From assembly GCF_022414595.1 (NCBI RefSeq), contig NZ_JADWYO010000002.1, positions 1 to 64,000 on the forward strand: a stretch of 64,000 nucleotides of DNA, written 5' to 3'. Below, piece by piece: positions 26,778-39,353 of the stretch (its first letter is position 1; each line of letters begins with the position of its first letter). The stretch is from Streptomyces sp. MUM 203J. GTDB lineage: Bacteria; Actinomycetota; Actinomycetes; Streptomycetales; Streptomycetaceae. A model generated the notes under the pieces. It ran no database searches and was not told the origin of the DNA. It saw only the letters and a program-made list of their open reading frames with translations. The position numbers and the translations under genes were made by a program.

Positions 26778-28364
26778 TCAGGCCGAGTCGGTGGCCGTCC
26801 GGACCGGGAACCTTCTCGGCGCCACCACCAGCAGCGCCACCAGCGCCAGCGCCGCCGCCCCCGCCGCGCCCAGGTACACGTGGTCCACCGCCGCGTCCAC
26901 CGCCCGTCGGAGGTGGTCGGCCTCGGCCGCCGGGAGTGCGGCGGGGTCGTCCAGGGCCCGCGCCACCGTGTCCAGGTCGCCGCCCGACGGGCCGAGGCGG
27001 GAGGTGAGCGTCGTGTTGGCGACCGCGCCGAACAGCGCCGCACCCACGGACTGCCCGATCTGGCGGCAGAAGAGGACCGAGGCGGTCGTCGTGCCACGTT
27101 CGGGCCAGCCGACCGTCGACTGCACGCCCACGATCAGGGGCAGTTGGAACAGGCCCAGCGCCGCGCCCAGCGCCAGCATCAGCAGCGCCGGGTGCCACGC
27201 CGAGCCCGGGTACGGGAGCAGGGGGAACGCCAGCAGCACAAGCAGCGCCCCGCCCATGCCCAGCAGCGCCGACTGGCGGAAGCCCACTTTCCGGTACACG
27301 TGGTGCGACAGCGACGCGCTGATCGGCCAGCTCAGGGTCATGACCGACAGGACGAAGCCCGCCGCCACGGGCCCCAGGCCCAGTACCGCCTGCGCGTACG
27401 TGGGCAGGAACACCACCGGTGCCACCATCAGCAGGCCCAGCGCCCCCAGCGCCAGGTTCACCGCCGCGATGGTGCGGCGGCGCCACACCCAGCCCGGCAC
27501 GATCGGGGCCGGCGCGCGGCGCTCCACCACGACGGTCAGCCCCACCAGCGCGAGACCGCCCGCCAGCAGGGCCAGCGACGGGGCCGACAGCCACGGCCAC
27601 GCCACCCCGCCCTGCACCAGCACGGTCAGCAGCAGCGCCCCCGACGCGAAGACCAGCAGCGCGCCCCGCCAGTCCACCGGCGGGCGGTCGCCGCCCCTCG
27701 CCTGCGGTTCCCGCAGGTACCTGGCGGTCAGCCACAGTGCCAGACCACCGAGCGGCAGGTTCACCAGGAAGATCAGGCGCCAGTCCGCGTACGCCGTGAT
27801 CAGCCCGCCCACCGCCGGGCCGGTCACCGCCGCCACCGCCCACACCGTCGACAGCCGTGCCTGGATCCTCGGGCGCTCCTCCAGCGGATACAGGTCGGCC
27901 GCGATCGTCTGCACCGTGCCCTGGAGGGCGCCGCCGCCCAGGCCCTGCAGCACCCGGAACGCGATCAGAGAGGCCATGCTCCAGGCCGCGCCGCAGAGCA
28001 GGGAGCCGAGGACGAAGAGGGCGATGCCGGTCAGGAGGACCGGTTTCCGGCCGTAGGTGTCGGACAGGCGGCCGTAGACCGGGATCGTGACCGTGACGGC
28101 GAGGAGATAGCCGGCGAACAGCCATGAGAAGACCGAGAAGCCGCCCAGGTCGCCCACGATCTGGGGCACGGCGGTCGCGATCACCGTGCCGTCCAGTGCG
28201 GCCAGGGCCATCGCCAGCATGAGCGCCGCGACGACGGGGCCCCGGCGGGAGCCGGTGCCCGGGGGCGTCGGGTGGACCGCCTCGTCCGGCGGGGACTGGC
28301 CTGTTCCCGCCGGTCGGGAACCGTCCTCGTCGGCCCCGCCCTGTATGCCTTCCCCTGCCGTCAC
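26778..28364 (-). CDS. MFS drug exporter, DHA2 (14-span) family
   Basis: 528 residues from GTG at 28364, which has GGAGGGG about 8 bases upstream. Open upstream sequence to 28628 is Arg-rich and unlikely to be coding. Motif A (GRLSDTYGRKPVLLTG), the first-span LDGTVIATAVPQIVGDLGG and motif C (AVTGPAVGGLI) mark a 14-span drug:H+ antiporter. It probably exports a toxic compound. No TetR or MarR regulator is adjacent, and the substrate cannot be read. Confidence 0.9.
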   Translation of the reverse strand: MTAGEGIQGGADEDGSRPAGTGQSPPDEAVHPTPPGTGSRRGPVVAALMLAMALAALDGTVIATAVPQIVGDLGGFSVFSWLFAGYLLAVTVTIPVYGRLSDTYGRKPVLLTGIALFVLGSLLCGAAWSMASLIAFRVLQGLGGGALQGTVQTIAADLYPLEERPRIQARLSTVWAVAAVTGPAVGGLITAYADWRLIFLVNLPLGGLALWLTARYLREPQARGGDRPPVDWRGALLVFASGALLLTVLVQGGVAWPWLSAPSLALLAGGLALVGLTVVVERRAPAPIVPGWVWRRRTIAAVNLALGALGLLMVAPVVFLPTYAQAVLGLGPVAAGFVLSVMTLSWPISASLSHHVYRKVGFRQSALLGMGGALLVLLAFPLLPYPGSAWHPALLMLALGAALGLFQLPLIVGVQSTVGWPERGTTTASVLFCRQIGQSVGAALFGAVANTTLTSRLGPSGGDLDTVARALDDPAALPAAEADHLRRAVDAAVDHVYLGAAGAAALALVALLVVAPRRFPVRTATDSA

Positions 28365-28808
28365 GCGGCTCGCCCCTCCCGTGCCGTGGCCTGCTCGTCC
28401 GTGCCCGTGTCGCCTCGCACAGCCTCTCACCCGGCGTGTCGTGGCTGTGGGCCGTGCCGGCGGGTCCTCCGCCCGTCCCTTCCCGAGACCCGTGCACGGC
28501 CCCGGACCCCGTGATCGCGCCTGACCGGCGCCCGGCCCTGAACGCCGGACGGGCTGAAGCACCCGTCTCCCGGCGCACTCCGGGAACCACCACCCGCGTC
28601 GCCCCTCAGGGGCTGCCACCCGCCCCACCCCTAGGGGCTGTGCCCCGGGCCGAACCCGGGCGAGGTCGTTCCCCCGGAGGACGAGGCCGGGAATGGCCGG
28701 TCCTTATCTTGTCCATACGGAGCCGGGCCGCTCGCAGCGGTCCACGGCCCCGAGGGCTCACGTCCGACGCACGTTCCCCTTCCCTTTCTCGCCACCAGGA
28801 GGCGCACC
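28365..28808. other. 444-base divergent intergenic region
   Basis: No gene supported. It holds two small palindromes, GCCCC-TCA-GGGGC (28601-28613) and CCCC-TA-GGGG (28628-28637), a TATCTT hexamer at 28705 that may be part of the ABC operon promoter, and AGGAGG at 28797-28802 serving the next gene. Confidence 0.35.
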
Positions 28809-29597
28809 GTGACCACGGCTGTCACCACTCCCCAGCACGGGGGTACCGGAGGGCGTACGGCCGTCGCCGCGCGGGCACGACAGGTCGTCAAGGCGTACGG
28901 GGCGGGAGAGACCCGGGTCGTCGCCCTCGACCACGTCGACGTGGACATAGCCCGCGGGCGGTTCACGGCGATCATGGGGCCGTCCGGTTCCGGCAAGTCC
29001 ACGCTCATGCACTGCCTCGCCGGGCTCGACACCGTCACCGGTGGGGAGATCCGGCTCGGTGACGTCGACATCACCCGGCTCAACGACAGGAAGCTGACCC
29101 GACTGCGGCGGGACCGCATCGGTTTCGTCTTCCAGGCGTTCAATCTGCTCCCCACCCTCACCGCGGTCGAGAACATCACCCTGCCGATGGACATCGCGGG
29201 GCGGAAGCCCGACCAGGAGTGGCTGGAACGGGTCGTGGAGACCGTGGGGCTGGGCGAGCGGCTGCATCACCGGCCCGCCCAGTTGTCCGGTGGGCAGCAG
29301 CAGCGGGTCGCCGTCGCCCGGGCCCTCGCCGCCCAGCCGGAGATCATCTTCGGGGACGAGCCGACCGGCAACCTCGACTCGCGGGCCGGGGCCGAGGTGC
29401 TCGGTTTCCTGCGGACGTCCGTCGACGAGCTGGGGCAGACCATCGTCATGGTCACCCACGACCCCGTCGCCGCCTCCTACGCCGACCGGGTCCTGTACCT
29501 GGCGGACGGGCGGATCGTCGACGAGATGGCCGACCCGACCGCCGACGCCGTCCTCGACCGTATGAAGGCCTTCGACGGGCGGGGGCGGACGTCGTGA
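28809..29597 (+). CDS. ABC transporter ATP-binding protein, MacB/LolD type
   Basis: 262 residues from GTG 28809, with AGGAGG 6 bases ahead. Complete ATPase: GPSGSGKST (Walker A), Q loop in FVFQAFNLLPTLTA, LSGGQQQRVAVARAL (signature), IIFGDEPTGNLDS (Walker B) and VTHD (H loop). The partner is the permease that starts inside its stop codon (GTGA overlap), so the two are translated together. Confidence 0.95.
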   Translation: MTTAVTTPQHGGTGGRTAVAARARQVVKAYGAGETRVVALDHVDVDIARGRFTAIMGPSGSGKSTLMHCLAGLDTVTGGEIRLGDVDITRLNDRKLTRLRRDRIGFVFQAFNLLPTLTAVENITLPMDIAGRKPDQEWLERVVETVGLGERLHHRPAQLSGGQQQRVAVARALAAQPEIIFGDEPTGNLDSRAGAEVLGFLRTSVDELGQTIVMVTHDPVAASYADRVLYLADGRIVDEMADPTADAVLDRMKAFDGRGRTS

Positions 29598-32188
29598 CGG
29601 TGCTGAAGACCTCCCTGCGGAACTTCCTCGCGCACAAGGGGCGGATGGCGCTCTCGGCCGTCGCCGTCCTTCTGTCCGTCGCGTTCGTCAGCGGCACGCT
29701 GGTGTTCACCGACACCATGAACACCACGTTCGACAAGCTGTTCTCCGTCGCCGCGGCCGATGTCACCGTCAGTCCGGCGGACTCGGAGACCGACGACGCG
29801 ATGCCGGCGACCGGGCGGCCCGAGACGCTGCCCGCCTCCCTCGTGGAGCGGGTCGCGGCGGCGGACGGGGCCGCGGACGCCGAAGGCGCCGTCGTCTCCA
29901 CCGCCGTGACCGTCGTCGACGGCGAGAACAAGAACCTCGGTCCCACCAGCGGTGCTCCCACCATCGCCGCCAACTGGACCCGGAACGACCTCCGTTCCAT
30001 GGAGATCAGCTCCGGTCACGAGCCGCGCGGGCCCACCGAGGTCATGGTGGACTCCGGTACCGCCGGCAAGCACGGGATCGAGCTCGGTGACCGGGTCCGG
30101 ACGATCTCCGTCAACGGTGACTTCACCGGCACCGTGTCCGGGATCGCCACCTTCAGGATCACCAACCCGGGTGCCGCCGTCTTCTATTACGACACCGCCA
30201 CCGTGCAGCGTGAACTCCTCGGCGGTGAAGGGCTGTTCACGAACATCAACGTGGCTGCCGGAGACGGGGTCAGCGATGAGCGGCTGAAGCGGAACGTCGC
30301 CGCCGAGCTGGGCGGAGACTCCGGGGCGTACCGGCTCCAGACGCAGGAGGAGGCGGCGGACTCCATGAGCGAGGACGTCGGCGGCTTCCTCGACGTCATG
30401 AAGTACGCCATGCTCGGGTTCGCCGGGATCGCCCTGCTGGTGGGGGTGTTCCTGATCGTCAACACCTTCTCCATGCTCGTCGCGCAGCGCACCCGCGAGA
30501 TCGGGCTGATGCGGGCCATCGGGTCGAGCCGCGGGCAGGTCAACCGGTCCGTTCTCGTCGAGGCGCTGCTGCTCGGGCTGGTCGGCTCGGTGCTGGGGGT
30601 GGGCGCCGGGGTCGGGCTGGCCGTCGGGCTCATGGAGCTGATGGGCGCCATGGGCATGGAGCTGTCCACCGGCGACCTGACCGTGAGGTGGACGACGCCG
30701 GTGGTCGGTGTCGCGCTCGGGGTCCTCGTCACCCTTGTCGCCGCGTACGTCCCGGCGCGCCGCGCGGGGAAGGTGTCGCCCATGGCGGCGCTGCGTGACG
30801 CGGGCACGCCCGCCGACGGCAAGGCGGCCGGGCGGGTGCGTGCGGTCGCCGGGGTGCTGCTGACGGCGGTCGGCGCGGGTGCCCTGCTGCTGGCCACGCG
30901 GGCCGGCGAGGCGGCCGAGGGGTCGGTGTACCTCGGGCTGGGCGTGGTCCTGACCCTCGTCGGGTTCGTCGTGACCGGGCCGCTGCTGGTCGGCGGGGTC
31001 GTGCGGGCCCTGGGCGCGGTCGTCCTGCGGGTGTTCGGCCCGGTCGGGCGGATGGCCGAGCGCAATGCGCTGCGCAATCCGCGCCGTACGGGGGCGACCG
31101 GCGCCGCGCTGATGATCGGGCTTGCGCTGGTGGCGGGCATGTCGGTGGTGGGCTCGTCGATGGTGGCCTCGGCCACCGACGAGCTGGACCGGTCGGTCGG
31201 CGCGGACTTCCTGGTCCAGGCCGCGAACCCGGGTCAGCCCACGCCGATCGTGCCGCAGGCGCGCGCCGCCGTGGAGAAGGCGCCGGGCCTGACCCACGTC
31301 ACCCGGTACCGTCTGACGGAGGGCACGGTGAAGGCGCCGGGCGGGGCGGAGGAGGACGCCCGGTTCGCGGTGACCGACCCCACGTACGTGGACGACATCC
31401 GGCGCGAGACCCTCGCGGGCGAGCTGTCGGCCGCGTACGGGAAGGACGCGGTGTCGGTCGGCAGCGAGTACGCCGAGAAGCACGGTGTCGAGGTCGGTGA
31501 CCGGGTCGTCGTCGCCTTCGCCGGCGGCAGCGAGGCGACGCTCACCGTCCGGGCCGTGACCTCGGACGACACCGGCATCGACAAGGGCATGATGTACACG
31601 TCCCTCGCCACGCTGGAGCGGTACGTCCCCGCCGACCGGCTGCCGCAGCCCTGGCTGCTGCTCGCCCAGGCCGAGGAGGGCCGGGAGACGGCGGCGTACG
31701 CGGCGCTGAAGGAGGCGCTGGCGGAGTACCCGCAGTACGCGGTCCGGGACCAGACCGACTACAAGGAGCAGATCCAGAGCCAGGTCGGGCAGCTGCTCAA
31801 CATCGTGTACGGGCTGCTCGCCCTGGCGATCATCGTGGCCGTCCTGGGGGTGGTGAACACTCTGGCGCTGTCCGTGGTCGAGCGGACCCGGGAGATCGGG
31901 CTGCTGCGGGCGGTCGGGCTGTCCCGCCGCCAGCTGCGTCGCATGATCCGCCTGGAGTCGGTGGTGATCGCCCTGTTCGGCGCCCTGCTGGGGCTCGGCC
32001 TCGGCATGGGCTGGGGTGCGGCGGCCCAGAAGCTGCTGGCCCTCGAGGGGCTCGGGGTGCTGGACATCCCGTGGCCCACGATCCTCACGGTGTTCGTCGG
32101 CTCGGCCTTCGTGGGTCTCTTCGCGGCGCTGGTCCCGGCGTTCCGCGCGGGGCGGATGAACGTGCTGAACGCGATCGCGGCGGAGTAG
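29594..32188 (+). CDS. FtsX/MacB-like ABC transporter permease
   Basis: 864 residues from GTG 29594, overlapping the ATPase stop by 4 bases. Two FtsX-like halves: an N-terminal span plus a large periplasmic-type domain, three spans at about 270-410 (ending with VAAYVPARRAGKVSPMAALRD), spans in the middle, a second extracellular domain, and three final spans ending VPAFRAGRMNVLNAIAAE. Such pairs act as mechanotransmitters or export lipoproteins, peptides or drugs. The substrate is not visible. Confidence 0.93.
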   Translation: MTVLKTSLRNFLAHKGRMALSAVAVLLSVAFVSGTLVFTDTMNTTFDKLFSVAAADVTVSPADSETDDAMPATGRPETLPASLVERVAAADGAADAEGAVVSTAVTVVDGENKNLGPTSGAPTIAANWTRNDLRSMEISSGHEPRGPTEVMVDSGTAGKHGIELGDRVRTISVNGDFTGTVSGIATFRITNPGAAVFYYDTATVQRELLGGEGLFTNINVAAGDGVSDERLKRNVAAELGGDSGAYRLQTQEEAADSMSEDVGGFLDVMKYAMLGFAGIALLVGVFLIVNTFSMLVAQRTREIGLMRAIGSSRGQVNRSVLVEALLLGLVGSVLGVGAGVGLAVGLMELMGAMGMELSTGDLTVRWTTPVVGVALGVLVTLVAAYVPARRAGKVSPMAALRDAGTPADGKAAGRVRAVAGVLLTAVGAGALLLATRAGEAAEGSVYLGLGVVLTLVGFVVTGPLLVGGVVRALGAVVLRVFGPVGRMAERNALRNPRRTGATGAALMIGLALVAGMSVVGSSMVASATDELDRSVGADFLVQAANPGQPTPIVPQARAAVEKAPGLTHVTRYRLTEGTVKAPGGAEEDARFAVTDPTYVDDIRRETLAGELSAAYGKDAVSVGSEYAEKHGVEVGDRVVVAFAGGSEATLTVRAVTSDDTGIDKGMMYTSLATLERYVPADRLPQPWLLLAQAEEGRETAAYAALKEALAEYPQYAVRDQTDYKEQIQSQVGQLLNIVYGLLALAIIVAVLGVVNTLALSVVERTREIGLLRAVGLSRRQLRRMIRLESVVIALFGALLGLGLGMGWGAAAQKLLALEGLGVLDIPWPTILTVFVGSAFVGLFAALVPAFRAGRMNVLNAIAAE

Positions 32189-32208
32189 CCCGGCGGGGCG
32201 GGATCGTC

Positions 32209-32265
32209 GCGGGGCCCGGAGTGCGCATGTGCCGACGCAGTTGGCATGTGCCTTCCGGGCCCCGC
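32209..32265. terminator. Terminator between ABC permease and the PIN toxin gene
   Basis: A 12-bp stem (32209-32220 with 32254-32265) closes a 33-base loop that contains the direct repeat GCATGTGCC at 32224 and 32244. It sits between convergent genes. Confidence 0.6.
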
Positions 32266-32288
32266 TCGTTCGGCCCGGCCCGGCCCGG

Positions 32289-32663
32289 TCAGGCTCGCAG
32301 GACCTGGACGTCGTACTTCGGGATCCAGCTGTCGCGGGTGATGAGCGTCAGCCCTTCGAGCTGGGCCTGGGCGACGAGCATGCGGTCGAAGGGGTCGCGG
32401 TGATGCGGGGGCAGCCGCCCCGCCCGCATGGCGTGCTCAGCTGTGATCGGCAGAAGCTTCAACTGGCAGTCCGCCGTGCGCTCGGGCAGGTCGGCGGGGG
32501 CGTCCAGCTTGCCGAGCGCCTGCTTGACGCAGAGCTCCCACGGGGTGACGGCACTGACGTAGGCGTGCTGTTCCGTGTCGAGCAGCCCCTTGACCTCGTC
32601 GGAGAGTTCCGGAGAGTCGAGCAGCCACCAGACGACGATGTGGGTGTCGGCCAGGAGCTTCAC
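32289..32663 (-). CDS. PIN-domain toxin (VapC-like ribonuclease)
   Basis: 124 residues from GTG at 32663. The PIN acidic residues are present: MKLLADTH (Asp6), VTPWEL (Glu), HRDPFDRMLVAQA (Asp pair) and LITRD near the end. It is expected to cleave RNA when freed from its antitoxin. Its GTG overlaps the antitoxin stop codon (GTGA), the usual coupling in type II systems. Confidence 0.9.
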   Translation of the reverse strand: MKLLADTHIVVWWLLDSPELSDEVKGLLDTEQHAYVSAVTPWELCVKQALGKLDAPADLPERTADCQLKLLPITAEHAMRAGRLPPHHRDPFDRMLVAQAQLEGLTLITRDSWIPKYDVQVLRA

Positions 32664-32926
32664 GCGGGCTCCTCGTGCCGCAGCCCGAATGCTTCAGAGA
32701 AGCCTTCGTCGTCGGACAGGTCGTCGAAGTCGGCGTGGAAGACCACCGGCTCCTGCAGAGAACCCCGCGCCGTCCGCTGTGCCCGCAGCGGCACCACCTT
32801 CGCCACCGGTTCGCCCGCCCGGCTGATGATCACCTCTTCCCCGGTCTCCACGAGCTGCAGTATCCGGGAGAAATTGGTCTTGGCGTCGTGGACGTTGTAC
32901 TGCCGCTGGGGGTGAGTCGTGCTCAT
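32660..32926 (-). CDS. Phd/YefM-type antitoxin
   Basis: 88 residues from ATG at 32926. The DNA-binding N-terminal half is typical: QYNVHDAKTNFSRILQLVETGEEVIISRAGEPVAKVVPL. The C-terminal half is acidic (FDDLSDDEGF), for toxin binding. First gene of the pair. It probably autorepresses with the PIN partner from a site upstream. Confidence 0.88.
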   Translation of the reverse strand: MSTTHPQRQYNVHDAKTNFSRILQLVETGEEVIISRAGEPVAKVVPLRAQRTARGSLQEPVVFHADFDDLSDDEGFSEAFGLRHEEPA

Positions 32927-32977
32927 GAGGCCCTCCCGGGCTGATGGAAGGAACGGACCAGGTGGACTAATGCCAGG

Positions 32978-32999
32978 GCTAGCCTCGATCCAGCCTAGC
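32978..32999. promoter_or_regulatory. Inverted repeat upstream of the antitoxin gene
   Basis: GCTAG (32978-32982) and CTAGC (32995-32999), about 52 bases upstream of the antitoxin start: a possible autoregulatory operator. Arms are short, so it is tentative. Confidence 0.3.
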
Positions 33000-33133
33000 G
33001 CCCGATCGCCCTCCCGGCCCATCACGTTCACTCCGCCGGGTGGGACGGGCCCGGGCGTCGTACGCTGGGAGCCCCCGGCCCGTGAGACGTGTCGGGTCGT
33101 TTGCGTTGCCGACACCCGGGATGGACACCCCCC

Positions 33134-36688
<3,555 letters not shown>

Positions 36689-36691
36689 GAG

Positions 36692-36712
36692 CCGGTCGCG
36701 GGAGCCGACCGG
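36692..36712. terminator. Small hairpin between mfd and the convergent membrane protein gene
   Basis: CCGGTCG (36692-36698) and CGACCGG (36706-36712) with a 7-base loop. Confidence 0.5.
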
Positions 36713-36739
36713 TACGGGGGCGGCGGCCGGGCCCGTGGC

Positions 36740-37381
36740 TCAGTCGTCGAACACGGGGCGCCGGCCCGCGCGGCGGCGTGTGAAGCCGCGCAGGCCGGCC
36801 AGCAGGGTGAGGGCGGTCCAGCCGGTGCCGCCCAGGAGGAGGCCGGTGAGCCGGCCGCCCGGGTCGACGTCGGTGGCCGCCTCCAGAGGGACGACGCCCT
36901 CCGGGTCGCGGACGATCTCGATCCGGTCCCCGACCCGCCAGTCGGGGAATGACCCGTTCCAGTCCAGGGTCTCGTCGAGTTCGCCCGCCTCCCCGACGAG
37001 GGTGAAGCGGTGGTTCCCGCCGCCGTGGTCCTCGGCACTGTCGGCCGTGATCCGGACGGTCTCCCGAACGCCCCGGCTGTCGAGTGCGGCCTCGGGGGCG
37101 TACTGCACCGAGCCGACGAGGACGAAGAGCGCGGGCGCGGCGGAGAGCACGGCGAGCCACCACGCGCAGTGGAGGAGCCGGAGCAGGGTCACGACGGCCA
37201 GGCATCCGATGAGACCCGTGACGATCGGGATCGCCACCAGGCCCAACGCCAGGTAGGAGATGCCGGTGTTGACCGCGGCGATGATCCAGCCGGCCGCCAC
37301 GACGGCGAGCGTGTACAGCGCGTACGTCCTGCGGTCCGGGGTGTCGGCGCCCTGCGGCGCTCTGGTGCCTGTTTCCGCCAT
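36740..37381 (-). CDS. DUF3592-like membrane protein
   Basis: 213 residues from ATG at 37381. Three to four spans at about 20-95, an extracellular beta domain with GDRIEIVRDPEGVVPLEA (a pattern seen in DUF3592), and a last span (LTGLLLGGTGWTALTLLAGL) before an Arg-rich tail. Function unknown. It shares a 66-base divergent promoter gap with the acetyltransferase. Confidence 0.7.
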   Translation of the reverse strand: MAETGTRAPQGADTPDRRTYALYTLAVVAAGWIIAAVNTGISYLALGLVAIPIVTGLIGCLAVVTLLRLLHCAWWLAVLSAAPALFVLVGSVQYAPEAALDSRGVRETVRITADSAEDHGGGNHRFTLVGEAGELDETLDWNGSFPDWRVGDRIEIVRDPEGVVPLEAATDVDPGGRLTGLLLGGTGWTALTLLAGLRGFTRRRAGRRPVFDD

Positions 37382-37447
37382 CGGGGCAGCATAGGCCCCG
37401 TGGAAAACCGGTTGGGCGGCCGGAGTGACGCTCGTTAGCCTGCGCTC

Positions 37448-38224
37448 ATGGACGAGTCGCCCCGCCCCCAGCTGTCCCTGACCGTCACCAGCCTCGCCGA
37501 GCGCCCCGGGCTGGAGGAGGCGATGTGGCAGATGGCCGGACTCTGGCCGCAGTTCATGCTTCAGGACCCGGTCTCCGCTGTGACGTACGAGTGGATGGCC
37601 CGTGAACTGCCCGAGTTCGTGCTGGTCGCCACCGACGACGCCGACGGGCGGCTCGTGGCACGCGCCTTCAGCGTGCCGTTCCTGCTGCACTCGGAGCGGC
37701 GCGGGGGCCGGCTGCCCGCGCGGGGCTGGGACGAGGTCATGCTCTGGGCGTTCGCGGACAAGAGGGACGGGCGGGAGCCGGACACGGTCAGCGCCGTCGA
37801 GATCGCCGTCCTGCCGGAGCTGCGGGGGGCCGGCCTGTCGGGGCGGATGGTCGCGGCGCTGCGGGACAACGCCGGGAAGCTCGGCTTCGCCGAGGTCGTG
37901 GCGCCGGTGCGGCCGAACGCCAAGCACCTGGAGCCGCGTACGCCCATGGAGGAGTACGCCTTCCGGACCCGGCCCGAGGACGGGCTGCCGCACGACCCGT
38001 GGCTGCGGGTGCACGTCCGGGCGGGCGGGGTGGTCGACTCGGTCGCCCCGGTCTCGATGACGATCGCCGGGTCCCTGGAGGAGTGGCGCTCCTGGACGGG
38101 GCTGCCGTTCGACGAGGACGGTCCGGTGGAGGTGCCGGGCGCGCTGGCGCCGGTGCGGTGCGATGTGCCGGGCGGGCACGCGGTGTACGTCGAGCCGAAC
38201 GTCTGGGTGCGGCACAGGCTCTGA
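37448..38224 (+). CDS. GNAT-family N-acetyltransferase-like protein
   Basis: 258 residues from ATG 37448. The GNAT core is seen in FVLVATDDADGRLVARAFSV, then VSAVEIAVLPELRGAGLSGRMVAALRDNAGKLGF, where RGAGLSG is the acetyl-CoA loop. Residues 180-258 form an extra C-terminal domain of unknown role. The substrate is unknown. Stand-alone gene with a very strong terminator. Confidence 0.82.
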   Translation: MDESPRPQLSLTVTSLAERPGLEEAMWQMAGLWPQFMLQDPVSAVTYEWMARELPEFVLVATDDADGRLVARAFSVPFLLHSERRGGRLPARGWDEVMLWAFADKRDGREPDTVSAVEIAVLPELRGAGLSGRMVAALRDNAGKLGFAEVVAPVRPNAKHLEPRTPMEEYAFRTRPEDGLPHDPWLRVHVRAGGVVDSVAPVSMTIAGSLEEWRSWTGLPFDEDGPVEVPGALAPVRCDVPGGHAVYVEPNVWVRHRL

Positions 38225-38244
38225 CGTCCGGCTGGTGAGGCGTG

Positions 38245-38296
38245 GGAACGGGCCTGGGCGGCCTCCCGAGATCGGGAGGCCGCCCAGGCCCGTTCC
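38245..38296. terminator. Very strong bidirectional terminator
   Basis: Perfect inverted repeat of 24-25 bp (38245-38268/9 with 38272/3-38296) with a tiny loop, between the convergent GNAT and DUF4190-type genes. One of the two strongest hairpins in the window. Confidence 0.92.
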
Positions 38297-38328
38297 GTGT
38301 GCCGGTCGCCCCGGTCGCCCCGGTCGCG

Positions 38329-39144
38329 TCAGAGGTCCAGCTCCCACTGCTTGGAGCCGTGCTCGAAGTCCAGCATCGACACCTCCACCGTGAGCGTCTT
38401 CGCGTCCGCCGGGGCGTCGAAGGCGTACACCGCAGTGGCCTTCTTGCCGGGCAGGACCGTGCCGTCCAGCCCGTCCAGCCCCTCGTCGTAGATCTGCGGG
38501 GCCTCCACGCCGTTTGCCCCGGCGCGGCCCTCCAGGGTCACGCTGTCGGCCAGGAACTCCGCCGAGCCGCCGTTCTCGACGGTGACCGTGACCTTGTAGG
38601 CCTTGTTTCCCTCGGTGTGGTCGAGTGCGTCGGCGCCGGGCGTGTACGCCGTGGGCGCGGAGACGGTGACCTTCAGGCCGTCCGAGTAGGCGTGGGTGGC
38701 GCCGGGCTTCAGGGCGCCCGCGTCCTTCTCGGGCTCCGAGGGGGTGCCCTCGTCCGTGCCTTCGCCCTTGCCCTCGGGGGCCGTCGAGACCGTCGGCGCC
38801 GCGCTGTTCAGCGCCTTGTCGATCTCGTCCACCGCGTCGCTCACCGCCGTGAAGGTGATGTACGCGCCCCAGCAGGCCAGCACCAGGGACAGCAGGCCCA
38901 GTGCCGCGCCCACGGTGGTCGCGCCCTTGTTGGTCGCCTCCCCGCGCTTGACGCGGCCCCGCCCGGACAGGCCCAGGACCAGGGCGATGAGGCCGAGGAC
39001 GCCGGCCAGCCAGAACAGCAGTGGGATGAGGCCGGAGACGGCGCCGATGATGCCGAGCACCAGGGCGGCGATCCCCAGGCCGTTGCGGGCGACCCGTGCC
39101 GACGGGGCGCCGTGCTGGTGCTGCTGGTGCGTGGAACGGGACAT
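38329..39144 (-). CDS. DUF4190/DUF4352-type membrane protein
   Basis: 271 residues from ATG at 39144, with GGGAGGG upstream. Residues 20-105 are the DUF4190-like membrane part (NGLGIAALVLGIIGAVSGLIP, then LALVLGLSGRGRVKRGEATN). An acidic linker follows, then a DUF4352-like beta sandwich (about 145-271: DGLKVTVSAPTAYTPG, then KVTVTVENGGSAEFLADSV). Probably a surface-exposed immunoglobulin-like domain on a membrane anchor. It has the same architecture as the gene at 43721. Function unknown. Confidence 0.8.
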   Translation of the reverse strand: MSRSTHQQHQHGAPSARVARNGLGIAALVLGIIGAVSGLIPLLFWLAGVLGLIALVLGLSGRGRVKRGEATNKGATTVGAALGLLSLVLACWGAYITFTAVSDAVDEIDKALNSAAPTVSTAPEGKGEGTDEGTPSEPEKDAGALKPGATHAYSDGLKVTVSAPTAYTPGADALDHTEGNKAYKVTVTVENGGSAEFLADSVTLEGRAGANGVEAPQIYDEGLDGLDGTVLPGKKATAVYAFDAPADAKTLTVEVSMLDFEHGSKQWELDL

Positions 39145-39230
39145 GAATGCCCTCCCGGACACAGAGAGATGACGGGTGGTCGGGGCTTGCCGCCGCCCCG
39201 GGTGACGATGCGTCAATCAGAGCATGAGGC

Positions 39231-39332
39231 TGTGAACCGAGTCAACCGCGTTCACATCTTTCGGGTTCGCTCACGCTGTGAAACGCTTCCGGTGGATGTC
39301 CCCGTAGGATCGACGACACGCTGGATGTGAAC
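39231..39332. promoter_or_regulatory. Divergent promoter region with repeated TGTGAA boxes
   Basis: TGTGAAC (39231-39237) and its inverse GTTCACA (39250-39256) form a 26-base dyad. Further TGTGAA boxes lie at 39277 and 39326. A good -10 hexamer, TAGGAT, is at 39305-39310. It lies between the DUF4190 gene and the methylase gene and is probably an operator region. Confidence 0.45.
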
Positions 39333-39353
39333 CGTGTGGAGGGAGTCGGGCCA

